Below, in pieces: positions 6,206 through 12,503 of a stretch of 12,535 nt of DNA. The position numbers and the translations under genes were made by a program. The DNA lies in assembly GCA_009786295.1 (NCBI GenBank), contig WQTN01000117.1, positions 1 to 12,535 on the forward strand. The letters are read 5' to 3'. Numbering within the stretch: position 1 is the first letter of the stretch; every line of letters begins with the position of its first letter. The notes below the pieces were generated by a model. It saw only the letters and a program-made list of their open reading frames with translations. It searched no databases and was not told the origin of the DNA. The stretch comes from Methanomassiliicoccaceae archaeon (GTDB lineage: Archaea > Thermoplasmatota > Thermoplasmata > Methanomassiliicoccales > Methanomethylophilaceae).

Positions 6206-6336
6206 AACGCTGTTCGCCTATGGATCGTTGAAAGTACCGAATGATTACTTCCCCGATTCGTATGCGCACAGTGGAGACGTCCCTGTGGTCGGTTATGTTG
6301 ACACTTCATCAGGATGGTCCGGGGTTTGCCGCCTCT

Positions 6337-6379
6337 AGAGAATGCACCGAACCCGGGCTTCTCATCCAATGCATTCTCT
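6337..6379. repeat. Ten-base perfect inverted repeat
   Basis: Arms agagaatgca (6337-6346) and tgcattctct (6370-6379) are perfectly complementary around a 23-base spacer that includes cccggg. Length and perfection make chance less likely than for the other small palindromes here. Confidence 0.45.
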
Positions 6380-6542
6380 CAGCGTTGCGCTAAACATACA
6401 AGGATGACGCGCGGTGTTCGAATATCCCGAAAGTGGATGTTAAGGCACCATTATGGAAGGATCTTCGGAGAATCTTCGATGATCGATGAAAAGTCCCAGG
6501 CTTTTGTGTAGTATTCGGGAGTTTAACTTGATATTCGGGAGA

Positions 6543-6560
6543 CCGTCGTTGACGGGCTTT
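6543..6560 (+). terminator. Stem-loop at the end of the GC-richer island
   Basis: The hairpin ccgtc-gtt-gacgg is followed by gctttcttc, with the longer T runs cacttttttt and cttttttg about 30 bases on. The repeat tattcgggag occurs twice just before it (6512-6521 and 6532-6541). This would be a reasonable plus-strand terminator if the island is transcribed as RNA. Confidence 0.3.
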
Positions 6561-6668
6561 CTTCAACATTTGATATGAAATTGCACTTTTTTTGGCTTTT
6601 TTGCATGTGATGTCGATTTTGCCCCCAAAATGAACGATTTACATCAAAATTTCAATTTATTTTTACTC

Positions 6669-6705
6669 AGTGTAAATAATAAAGCTAATAACTTAACTCA
6701 ATATA
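6669..6705. repeat. 37-bp direct repeat, copy 1
   Basis: Matches 6760-6796 at 36 of 37 positions. Both begin agtgtaaataataaagct and include ctaataacttaact. Weaker similarity at the same 91-base offset continues for about 20 bases further, so the original unit may be near 60 bases. It is far too long to be chance even in AT-rich DNA. Confidence 0.9.
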
Positions 6706-6759
6706 CTTTTATCATACTATCATTGAAATATACTTGCACAGGATCCTATAATGTAACAT

Positions 6760-6796
6760 AGTGTAAATAATAAAGCTAATAACTTAACTTAATATA
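6760..6796. repeat. 37-bp direct repeat, copy 2
   Basis: Second copy of the repeat at 6669-6705, with one base difference (t in place of c near the 3' end). The 54 bases between the copies are not repeated elsewhere in the window. Spacing is too close for insertion-sequence ends; the layout resembles iterons, duplicated operator regions or a small tandem duplication. Confidence 0.9.
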
Positions 6797-6910
6797 TTAT
6801 TATCGTTACTTCATTACAACGCATTCAAAAAATATCTTAATGAATCATGGAGTAAAATTAATTAAGTTAATATAGTAATCAGCTTAATAATTATCATAGG
6901 TGCGATTTAT

Positions 6911-7792
6911 TCAATCGATTATCCTGTAACCGTAGCTGTCCCCATCGAGCTGGAATTTTACGTTGCGGTCTTTCAAAATGGTCTCGATAGTTTTCGCGTG
7001 TATGCCGAGGCCCACATTGATGAACTGATTCTCGATCACTCTCTTTCCCTCGTATTCGGCGGTCGGCTGGAAACCAAGAGGCAAATGTACTGTCTGAACC
7101 TGCAGCGCATAGATCCTTCCTTCCTTATCGAAAATGGGGCCGCCGGATTGTCCCTTCAGGCCCGGCGATGATGTCTCAACATACAACATCTCGTGGTTTC
7201 CTTCTTTGCTTTTACCCTTGACCAAATTCCGTGTATGTATCCCGTCATTGGGGAACAGCGGCAGAGGGAGCACACCCTTCTTTATGCGGAAAGCTTTCGT
7301 ATCTTCTTCGAAAGTTGATTCAACCTGAGCGAATGGGAATCCGAGCCTGCATACACTCGTTCCCGGTCTGAGGGATTCAGGATCTCTGAAGACGGGATAC
7401 TCTGTTATCCATTTAGGGTCAAATGGCTCCAGCCTGCCCACGCATATGTCTATCTGTCTGTCCACGAATGCTTCAACCAGCCGGACCCCGTCCCACCCCC
7501 ACCAAAAAGAATGATTTGTCAGCCACGTGGGGTCTGTACGGATCAAATTGGAAGGCGAACCCGGTGTCGGATGCCGCGACGAATTGATATCATTCACTTC
7601 TTTGATCTTGTTCTGGTCTCCTTGGAATTTAACAAAGGAGTCGAACATATGTCCTGCTGTAACTATCCAACCATCTTTGTTGATGATGATGAACGCACCG
7701 CAGGATGCACTCACTTTGCCATCCATCTGTCTGATTGAAATGATCAAAGGTCTTGTGTACCTTGCTGCTTTTTCGCATGCATCCGCAAACAT
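6911..7792 (-). CDS. Trypsin-like serine protease, apparently intracellular
   Basis: A 293-residue protein with the complete chymotrypsin-fold triad: His48 in IVTAGHMF, Asp115 in RQIDICVGRLE and Ser216 in GLKGQSGGPIF. The GxSGGP context is diagnostic of the trypsin-like (HtrA-related) peptidase family. No signal peptide or membrane segment precedes the catalytic domain and no PDZ domain follows, so it differs from standard HtrA/Deg proteases and probably acts in the cytoplasm. A long insert between His and Asp (about residues 56-108, with the unusual SFWWGWDG) is not typical. A TATA-like element ends about 25 bases before the ATG, so the mRNA is probably leaderless or nearly so. Substrate unknown; roles in protein quality control or in a conflict or defence process are both possible. 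It is separated from the upstream gene by its own promoter and a terminator candidate. Confidence 0.9.
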   Translation of the reverse strand: MFADACEKAARYTRPLIISIRQMDGKVSASCGAFIIINKDGWIVTAGHMFDSFVKFQGDQNKIKEVNDINSSRHPTPGSPSNLIRTDPTWLTNHSFWWGWDGVRLVEAFVDRQIDICVGRLEPFDPKWITEYPVFRDPESLRPGTSVCRLGFPFAQVESTFEEDTKAFRIKKGVLPLPLFPNDGIHTRNLVKGKSKEGNHEMLYVETSSPGLKGQSGGPIFDKEGRIYALQVQTVHLPLGFQPTAEYEGKRVIENQFINVGLGIHAKTIETILKDRNVKFQLDGDSYGYRIID

Positions 7793-7812
7793 ACAAAACT
7801 CTTAATGTCCTT

Positions 7813-7825
7813 GTAGTATAAATTT
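7813..7825 (-). promoter_or_regulatory. TATA-box candidate for the trypsin-like protease
   Basis: On the minus strand this reads aaatttatactac, with tttata centred about 29 bases before the ATG at 7792. At the usual 25-base spacing transcription would start within a few bases of the ATG, fitting a leaderless transcript and the absence of a ribosome site. Confidence 0.5.
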
Positions 7826-7858
7826 GTCTCAGGACATTTGGTAAAATTAAAGTGTTTT

Positions 7859-7876
7859 ACGGGGCGGGTGCCCCGT
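7859..7876 (-). terminator. GC-rich stem-loop ending the 169-residue gene
   Basis: Read on the minus strand: seven-base perfect arms acggggc and gccccgt around the loop accc, starting inside the stop codon of the 169-residue gene, then aaaacactttaatttt. It resembles the hairpin at 661-679 in composition and position after a gene. Confidence 0.55.
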
Positions 7877-8385
7877 CAGTATTGTTTTTCTATCGCTTCC
7901 AGGAGCTCCGGCATGTCCAAAACGGCGCTTCCGATAAGGCTTACGAGTTCTTCGTTCGCAAGGATCCTTTCGATGACATTCGGGTCAGTGAGCGCCATTC
8001 TTCCTATGTGCACAATATACGCTTTTGCAAGGTCCTGAGCATATTTCGCTTTGAGTTCCATCGCTTTCGTATCTTCGTTGCGGTCCTCCTCAGAGAGTTC
8101 GGGGAGATAGAAATCGGTGTAGAGGTGAAGTGAGTCTTCCGGCAGAGAAGCGATATCCCAAAGGTCTCCGGTAAGGTCCATGCTTCCGTCTCTGAGATCC
8201 TCGATTATTGACTTGTATCCCAGGATATCTCTTTTAAGAAAATCAATCATGTTCAGGCATTTTTCTGCCTCATCGCCCGTGAGGTTTGTAGCTTTTTCTT
8301 CGTACGCATCGATCTCCATGATCTTACGCCCGATCACTGCACGCATGAGCATTACCTGCTCTCTTATGTCAATGTTCCCATCCAT
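7876..8385 (-). CDS. Unrecognised helical protein, 169 residues
   Basis: I do not recognise a family. The protein is acidic, lacks membrane segments and signal peptide, and reads as almost entirely helical. A long first helix (REQVMLMRAVIGRKIMEIDAYEEKA, about residues 8-32) is followed by a second (CLNMIDFLKRDILGYKSIIEDL). A hinge rich in Pro and Tyr (LPEDSLHLYTDFYLPELSEED, about 81-101) leads into a final helical part ending VLDMPELLEAIEKQY. It may be an adaptor or coiled-coil partner. The ATG at 8385 is preceded by AT-rich promoter-like sequence on the minus strand and only a weak ribosome site. It ends in a stem-loop and is followed by the protease on the same strand, with 83 bases between. 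It stands between the Sel1 genes and the protease, which hints at but does not prove a shared role. Codon choice looks like that of the neighbours. Confidence 0.75.
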   Translation of the reverse strand: MDGNIDIREQVMLMRAVIGRKIMEIDAYEEKATNLTGDEAEKCLNMIDFLKRDILGYKSIIEDLRDGSMDLTGDLWDIASLPEDSLHLYTDFYLPELSEEDRNEDTKAMELKAKYAQDLAKAYIVHIGRMALTDPNVIERILANEELVSLIGSAVLDMPELLEAIEKQY

Positions 8386-8540
8386 TTTATCAACTCGTTC
8401 TTATTTTTTAATTAAGTTTATTTAAGATATACATTTACTTCATATATTCTTTTCTTCTTGGATGATGTTCCTGAGAGCGTTTACGATAAAAATCTGCTTA
8501 CTCAAAGCTGGCAAATGGAATATGCATCCCGGGGTGCCGG

Positions 8541-9176
8541 TCAGTATATTTTATTTTTTGACACTCTTTTTACAGGCTTTCCGCAAAACGGACACTCGCT
8601 GCAGATGACCTCAAACCCGTCCTCGCCCTCTCTTATCAGTTCTGTGCCGTTGCGTCTCTCAGCGACCTCAATGTCGCCTTTCATAACGGCATCGAACATC
8701 TTTCTGCAGCATACGGCCTCGATGTCAATATCCGATATCTCCAGATTGAGTATGGGTCTCGACCTGAGTCTCCTGTCTCTTCTCTCGGCGATCCGGGCTG
8801 AGATCCTCTCAGCATCCTCTCTGGCTTCGGGAATGCCCATTTCGGAAGCAAAGGCGAACATATACAGTGCTTCCCTGTCATTCTGTTCTACGCCTACGCC
8901 CCCCTCATACATTTTTCCCAATGCATACATGGCAAAGGGATCCAAATGAGCGGCCGCTTCAGATATCAGATCGTATGCTTTCCTAAGATCCTGTTCTACT
9001 CCTATTCCATCCAGATATAGGAGCCCAACAACCCTTTTTGCCGGGATATGTCCCAGAGAACAGGCTCCCGATAAGAGTTCTACGGCCTTTTTCAGATCAG
9101 CATCATCTCTTCTTTGAAGAAGCAGGATGCCTTCATTATATATGTCATCCGAATCCTCATACTCTTTATCGTCCAC
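8541..9176 (-). CDS. Sel1-repeat protein with C-terminal cysteine knuckle (short paralogue)
   Basis: A 211-residue protein with about three Sel1-type helical repeats. The clear ones contain AKRVVGLLYLDGIGVEQDLRKAY and AMYALGKMYEGGVGVEQNDREA, within roughly residues 12-115. Sel1 repeats form a right-handed solenoid that scaffolds protein-protein contacts. After the repeats come a basic stretch (RIAERRDRRLRSRP), a CC pair and a terminal CSECPFCGKPV, which could bind a metal as half of a zinc ribbon. The frame extends upstream to a TTG at 9245, but the GTG at 9176 is preferred: aaggag at 9186-9191 lies nine bases before it and it overlaps the upstream stop by only 11 bases, implying translational coupling. 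The upstream gene encodes a longer Sel1 protein with near-identical repeat style, so the pair likely arose by duplication. The partner protein is unknown. Confidence 0.85.
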   Translation of the reverse strand: MDDKEYEDSDDIYNEGILLLQRRDDADLKKAVELLSGACSLGHIPAKRVVGLLYLDGIGVEQDLRKAYDLISEAAAHLDPFAMYALGKMYEGGVGVEQNDREALYMFAFASEMGIPEAREDAERISARIAERRDRRLRSRPILNLEISDIDIEAVCCRKMFDAVMKGDIEVAERRNGTELIREGEDGFEVICSECPFCGKPVKRVSKNKIY

Positions 9177-10104
9177 TGCCGTAATCTCCTTTTTTAAGAT
9201 CGGACAACATGTTTTTTGATTCTTCACTTCCGTTCGAAGCGGCAAGCTTAAGCCATTTTATCCCTTCTTCTTCGTCTTTCTCGATACCGAACCCTTCCAA
9301 ATAGTATGTTCCCACCTGATGCATGGCACCGATCATTCCTCCGAGTGCCGCCTCCAGGAACCATTTGAACGATGATTCCGGATTGATGGGCAGCTCGGCC
9401 GATCCGATGCAGTATAATATTCCGAGGCGTTCCATCGCGAAGGTGTCGCCTCCGGCAGCCGCTTTGGCATACCACTCGGCAGCCTTTTTCAGATCTGTTT
9501 TTACTCCCATCCCCGCTTCATAATACGCCCCGGTCTGATACTGAGCATTAATGTTTCCTGCCGAAGCGGCATTTTTGTAGAGTTTGAATGCTTTTGTGAT
9601 GTCCTTCTCAACGCCCAGACCTTCCTGGTAGATGAACGCCAGGGAGTTCCTTGCTTCGGAATTTCCCTGCATAGCGGACTCTCTGAACAGTTCTGCCGCT
9701 TTTTTATAGTCCCGATCAACGCCGACGCCGTCCATATATGCAATGCCGAGGAACAGCTGTGCATCGCTTATTCCTGCTTCCGCACCTTTTTTGGAGTATT
9801 CCACAGCCGTCTGCGTGTTCATTCCGGCGTATTTATTCGACATGAACATCTTCACAAGCAATGTCATCGCATCGGGCTGTCCTTTCTCGCTTGCGGACTC
9901 AAGCAGCTCGTACCCCCTGCCGATGTCCTGCTCAACGCCGAGGCCGAAAAGACAGGCCATTCCCATGGCGTATAACCCGTCCGGGTCTCCCGCCTCGACC
10001 ATTCTCGTTACCTCATTTATGCTAGCCTCGATCGTTCTGTTGTCTGTCTCAAAGACAAAATCTTTATTTTTTTCCGGCTCGGGGGTGGATCGTCTTTTCG
10101 TCAT
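9166..10104 (-). CDS. Sel1-repeat protein (long paralogue, seven repeats)
   Basis: A protein of 312 residues made almost wholly of seven Sel1 repeats of about 36 residues, from about residue 38 to 290. Each follows the A-x3-LG-x2-Y-x2-G-x-GV-x2-D-x3-A-x6-AA-x2-G pattern; clear examples are AQLFLGIAYMDGVGVDRDYKKA and AQYQTGAYYEAGMGVKTDLKKA. Repeats 2 and 6 are degenerate (the latter has YCIGSAELPINPES). There is no signal peptide, so it should be a cytoplasmic scaffold. A GTG at 10116, overlapping the preceding stop as GTGA, would add four residues. The ATG at 10104, with gtgag seven bases upstream, gives a more natural MTKRRS start. It sits between the metallopeptidase gene and the shorter Sel1 gene, overlapping both or nearly so. 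Sel1 proteins often adapt partners for degradation or signalling, so a link with the metallopeptidase is possible but unproven. Confidence 0.9.
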   Translation of the reverse strand: MTKRRSTPEPEKNKDFVFETDNRTIEASINEVTRMVEAGDPDGLYAMGMACLFGLGVEQDIGRGYELLESASEKGQPDAMTLLVKMFMSNKYAGMNTQTAVEYSKKGAEAGISDAQLFLGIAYMDGVGVDRDYKKAAELFRESAMQGNSEARNSLAFIYQEGLGVEKDITKAFKLYKNAASAGNINAQYQTGAYYEAGMGVKTDLKKAAEWYAKAAAGGDTFAMERLGILYCIGSAELPINPESSFKWFLEAALGGMIGAMHQVGTYYLEGFGIEKDEEEGIKWLKLAASNGSEESKNMLSDLKKGDYGSGR

Positions 10105-10112
10105 ATGCTGTC

Positions 10113-10805
10113 TCACTTTGAACCTGTACGCAGAGACCTAAGATAACTTTCCGCTTCTTCATACCTTGGGTATTTTCTTTCGTCGATTCTGAACTTTTTT
10201 GAATGGGGCCTCTGTCCGGGCCGATATCCCTGCGCCAAATGCAGGGATTCGTGGTATACAACATAGTCCAAGACCAATTCGGGCACCGATACATCATCCA
10301 GCACACAGGATATCCCTATAACTCTCATCATAGGCGAACAGAATCCAAGCTTTCTCACGTTTGGCATCTTTGTCCAGGAGAAGAAAGAATTATCAATGTC
10401 GCTTGGAACCAGAAGCCCGATGTCAAGAAGCCTCTCAACAGATTCGATCAGGTCCCGTTCGTTGCCTTCCGGGGACCCAGTAAGGTTCCTGCTTCTTCTG
10501 AGGTAGATCTTCCGCTTGCTGCAGATGTATTCATCGGACCTGACCCATTCCAAGTATGTTTTTCCGTATGCAGGCCTCCGGTTGGCGATAGTGCCGACCA
10601 CGGTCTGTGAAAAATCAGTTATAACGTCGCAGGGTGCATCAGCGAGATAGTCTGATATCATGATATCAATACTGTCGCCGGATCTTTTCCATGAAGCCTG
10701 GAATTCTTTCGCGCCGCAAAATGATGCTGCCCTCAGTTCCAGGCCATGGCCCGAGACGATCGGAGAGAGCAGTTCAAACAGTCTTTCGTCGTTTCGGATC
10801 ATCAT
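10113..10805 (-). CDS. SprT/YgjP-like zinc metallopeptidase
   Basis: A 230-residue protein whose C-terminal third has a zinc-protease signature. VVYHESLHLAQG carries HExxH at residues 185-189 with Glu186 as the general base. A further His at 201 in RPHSKKFR is the expected third ligand, followed by the ERKYPRYEEAESYL helix. This spacing (HExxH, about 11 residues, HS-K-F) matches the SprT and YgjP/DUF45 families. The N-terminal 170 residues are less distinctive, with mixed strands and helices and no membrane segment. SprT relatives in other organisms cut DNA-protein crosslinks; YgjP function is less clear, so the role here stays open. The gene starts inside the end of ygiQ (32-base overlap; ATG at 10805 or 10802 after gggaagg), and its stop touches the long Sel1 gene. 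This indicates one coupled operon. Confidence 0.8.
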   Translation of the reverse strand: MMIRNDERLFELLSPIVSGHGLELRAASFCGAKEFQASWKRSGDSIDIMISDYLADAPCDVITDFSQTVVGTIANRRPAYGKTYLEWVRSDEYICSKRKIYLRRSRNLTGSPEGNERDLIESVERLLDIGLLVPSDIDNSFFSWTKMPNVRKLGFCSPMMRVIGISCVLDDVSVPELVLDYVVYHESLHLAQGYRPGQRPHSKKFRIDERKYPRYEEAESYLRSLRTGSK

Positions 10806-12495
10806 CCTTCCCTTTCGGATCCAGCAAGGTGTCTTTTTGTTTCTGTTTCATCTGCATTGAATGTTCCGATTTCAGATTCTTGGTGTTATCATAATCTCTT
10901 CTTGTGTGATACATCATGGTGGAAACCGTCGACGGCGTGGGCGTGAATATCTGTACCTGCTCTGGGTTGGTCTTCAGTTCCCTGTGCACGAATCTGTCAA
11001 GCTCCTCCATGTCCTCCTGATAGCATCCCGGATGCGCTGCCATCAGATAATACGTAAGGAACTGGTTCGTTCCCTGTTTGGCGTTGGAGTCGTCGAACAT
11101 CTTTTTGAATTTTATCAGTACGTCCGGACCGGGTTTGCACATAAGTTCCAGAACATGCGGGACCGTGTGTTCCGGGGCGATCTTCAACTGTCCGGAGACA
11201 TGGTTTCCGACCACCTGGTCCACATATTCTTTTCCCCGTATATGATCGGAAACCACCATATCATACCTTATGCCCGAGGTGATCATGACCTTTTTTACTC
11301 CCGGTACGGAGGAGAGCTTCTTCAGCAGGGATGTCTGCTTGGAATGATCGACGGCAAGATATGAGCATGGCTTCGGATAGAGACATTTTTTGTCTTTGCA
11401 TGCTCCCTTCATGAGCTTCTTCGAACACTCTATCCCGTACATGTTCGCGGTCGGTCCCCCCACATCATAGATGATGCCGTTGAATTTGGGTCTCGAGGCG
11501 ATCATTTTTGCTTCCGAGAGGATGGAATCTTCCGATCTGGATACAACGGTCCTTCCCTGATGGACCGATATGGCGCAGAACGAACATTCGCCGTAACATC
11601 CTCTGTGGGAGGTGATGGAGTTCTTTATCGTTTCCATCGCTTTTACCTCTCCGTCCCTGAGGCAGTACGGGTGGACCGCATTCTCGTAATCCAAGGAATG
11701 AACGCGGTCCAGCTCTTCTGTGGTAAGGATCCTCTGCGGAGGATTCTGCACAAGGTATCTGTCCCCGTGCTTCTGATAAATGCCTTTTGACGTGACAGGA
11801 TCGCTATTCTCATAGAATATCCTGAAAGCTTTGATGAAATCGTCTTTGCTGTCTTTGCAGTCCTCATATGACGGCATTTTGATATAGCCTTTGGGAGGAT
11901 CCTTCCCTATCTTACAGATGCCCTTTATGTCAGCGGTATCCTTTCCGTCCCTCATCCTGTTCGCAAGTTCCAGATTCGACAGCTCTGCCATTCCGTACGT
12001 AATGAGATCCGCTTTGGAATCAAAAAGGACGCTCCTTCTGACAGAGTCCGACCATGCATCATAATGCGCGACCCTTCTGAGGCTGGCTTCGATTCCGCCC
12101 AGAGCGATCGGCCTGCCTTTGACGTGCTTCTTTATCAGGTTGGTATAAGCGATGCAGGCACGGTCCGGACGGCGGTCGTTGACCCCTCCGGGGGTGAGAT
12201 CGTCGTCTTTTCTTCTTTTGTTCGTCGGGGTATAGTTGGCGACCATCGAGTCCATCGCTCCGGCGGTGACGCTCCAGAACAGTTCCGGTTCTCCCAGCCT
12301 TGCGATGTCCTTTTCGGAATCGATATCCGGTTGGGAAATAATCCCCACTCTGAATCCGTGATCAATAAGCCAGTGGCCTATTATCGATGCCCCATTGTAA
12401 TAAGAATCCACATACGTATCGCCTGAAACGATGATGACATCGAAATTTTTCCAACCTCTTTTCTCTGCTTCCTCAAGAGCGGTCGGTATGAACAT
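10774..12495 (-). CDS. ygiQ: YgiQ family radical SAM protein
   Basis: A 573-residue YgiQ (UPF0313) family protein. The N-terminal part, with DVIIVSGDTYVDSYYNGASIIG and PIALGGIEASLRR, resembles the cobalamin-binding-like region of the family. The radical SAM core carries Cys300, Cys304 and Cys307 in HRGCYGECSFCAIS, which hold the 4Fe-4S cluster used to cleave S-adenosylmethionine. Further family motifs are GLKIAPEHT-like QLKIAPEHT, YLMAAHPGC and QIFTPTPSTVSTMMYHT. It ends with a short, highly charged tail (KGKDDDPKRRKTV) instead of the larger C-terminal extension of the E. coli protein. The substrate of YgiQ proteins is not established. The ATG at 12495 has gaggga about four bases upstream. 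It is the first of four overlapping genes on this strand. Confidence 0.96.
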   Translation of the reverse strand: MFIPTALEEAEKRGWKNFDVIIVSGDTYVDSYYNGASIIGHWLIDHGFRVGIISQPDIDSEKDIARLGEPELFWSVTAGAMDSMVANYTPTNKRRKDDDLTPGGVNDRRPDRACIAYTNLIKKHVKGRPIALGGIEASLRRVAHYDAWSDSVRRSVLFDSKADLITYGMAELSNLELANRMRDGKDTADIKGICKIGKDPPKGYIKMPSYEDCKDSKDDFIKAFRIFYENSDPVTSKGIYQKHGDRYLVQNPPQRILTTEELDRVHSLDYENAVHPYCLRDGEVKAMETIKNSITSHRGCYGECSFCAISVHQGRTVVSRSEDSILSEAKMIASRPKFNGIIYDVGGPTANMYGIECSKKLMKGACKDKKCLYPKPCSYLAVDHSKQTSLLKKLSSVPGVKKVMITSGIRYDMVVSDHIRGKEYVDQVVGNHVSGQLKIAPEHTVPHVLELMCKPGPDVLIKFKKMFDDSNAKQGTNQFLTYYLMAAHPGCYQEDMEELDRFVHRELKTNPEQVQIFTPTPSTVSTMMYHTRRDYDNTKNLKSEHSMQMKQKQKDTLLDPKGKDDDPKRRKTV

Positions 12496-12503
12496 CTATT
12501 CCC

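Larger units (their letters stand above)
5959..6910. other. Gene-poor gap: AT-rich repeat flanks around a hairpin-rich centre
   Basis: No intact gene is supported over about 950 bases. The flanks (5960-6110 and 6590-6900) are extremely AT-rich and carry six copies of a motif starting AGCT followed by an A/T-rich TAATA/TTAA stretch, at 5994, 6061, 6082, 6683, 6774 and 6881. The centre (6120-6560) is GC-richer with several inverted repeats. Short protein-like stretches occur in different frames: frame-open codons 6198-6335 including FAYGSLKVPNDYFPDSYAH, and 6400-6486 including KVDVKAPLWKDLRRIFDDR. These could be remains of a frameshifted gene such as a transposase, but I recognise no family. 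Alternatives are a structured RNA or an origin-like locus. Confidence 0.4.

Noticed and set aside
6331..6345. In-frame TAG at 6336-6338 as a pyrrolysine codon in an island gene
   Set aside because: The frame is short, bounded by other stops on both sides, and has no recognisable methyltransferase features.
6400..6440. gttcgaatatcccg as a possible tRNA T-arm
   Set aside because: Stem bases do not pair and no tRNA body precedes it.
6094..6511. Open frames of 91 (minus) and 65 (plus) residues in the GC-richer island
   Set aside because: Neither has a convincing start, ribosome site or recognisable domain; at best they are parts of a decayed gene or an RNA-encoding region.
6669..6796. CRISPR array
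   Set aside because: Only two repeat copies, AT-rich and without stem-forming arms, with one 54-base interval and no cas genes in the window.
8458..8949. Plus-strand open frame opposite the short Sel1 gene
   Set aside because: Most of it is a shadow of the Sel1 gene. The first 25 or so residues (DDVPESVYDKNLLTQSW) look protein-like and could be a remnant, but there is no ATG and no continuing frame.
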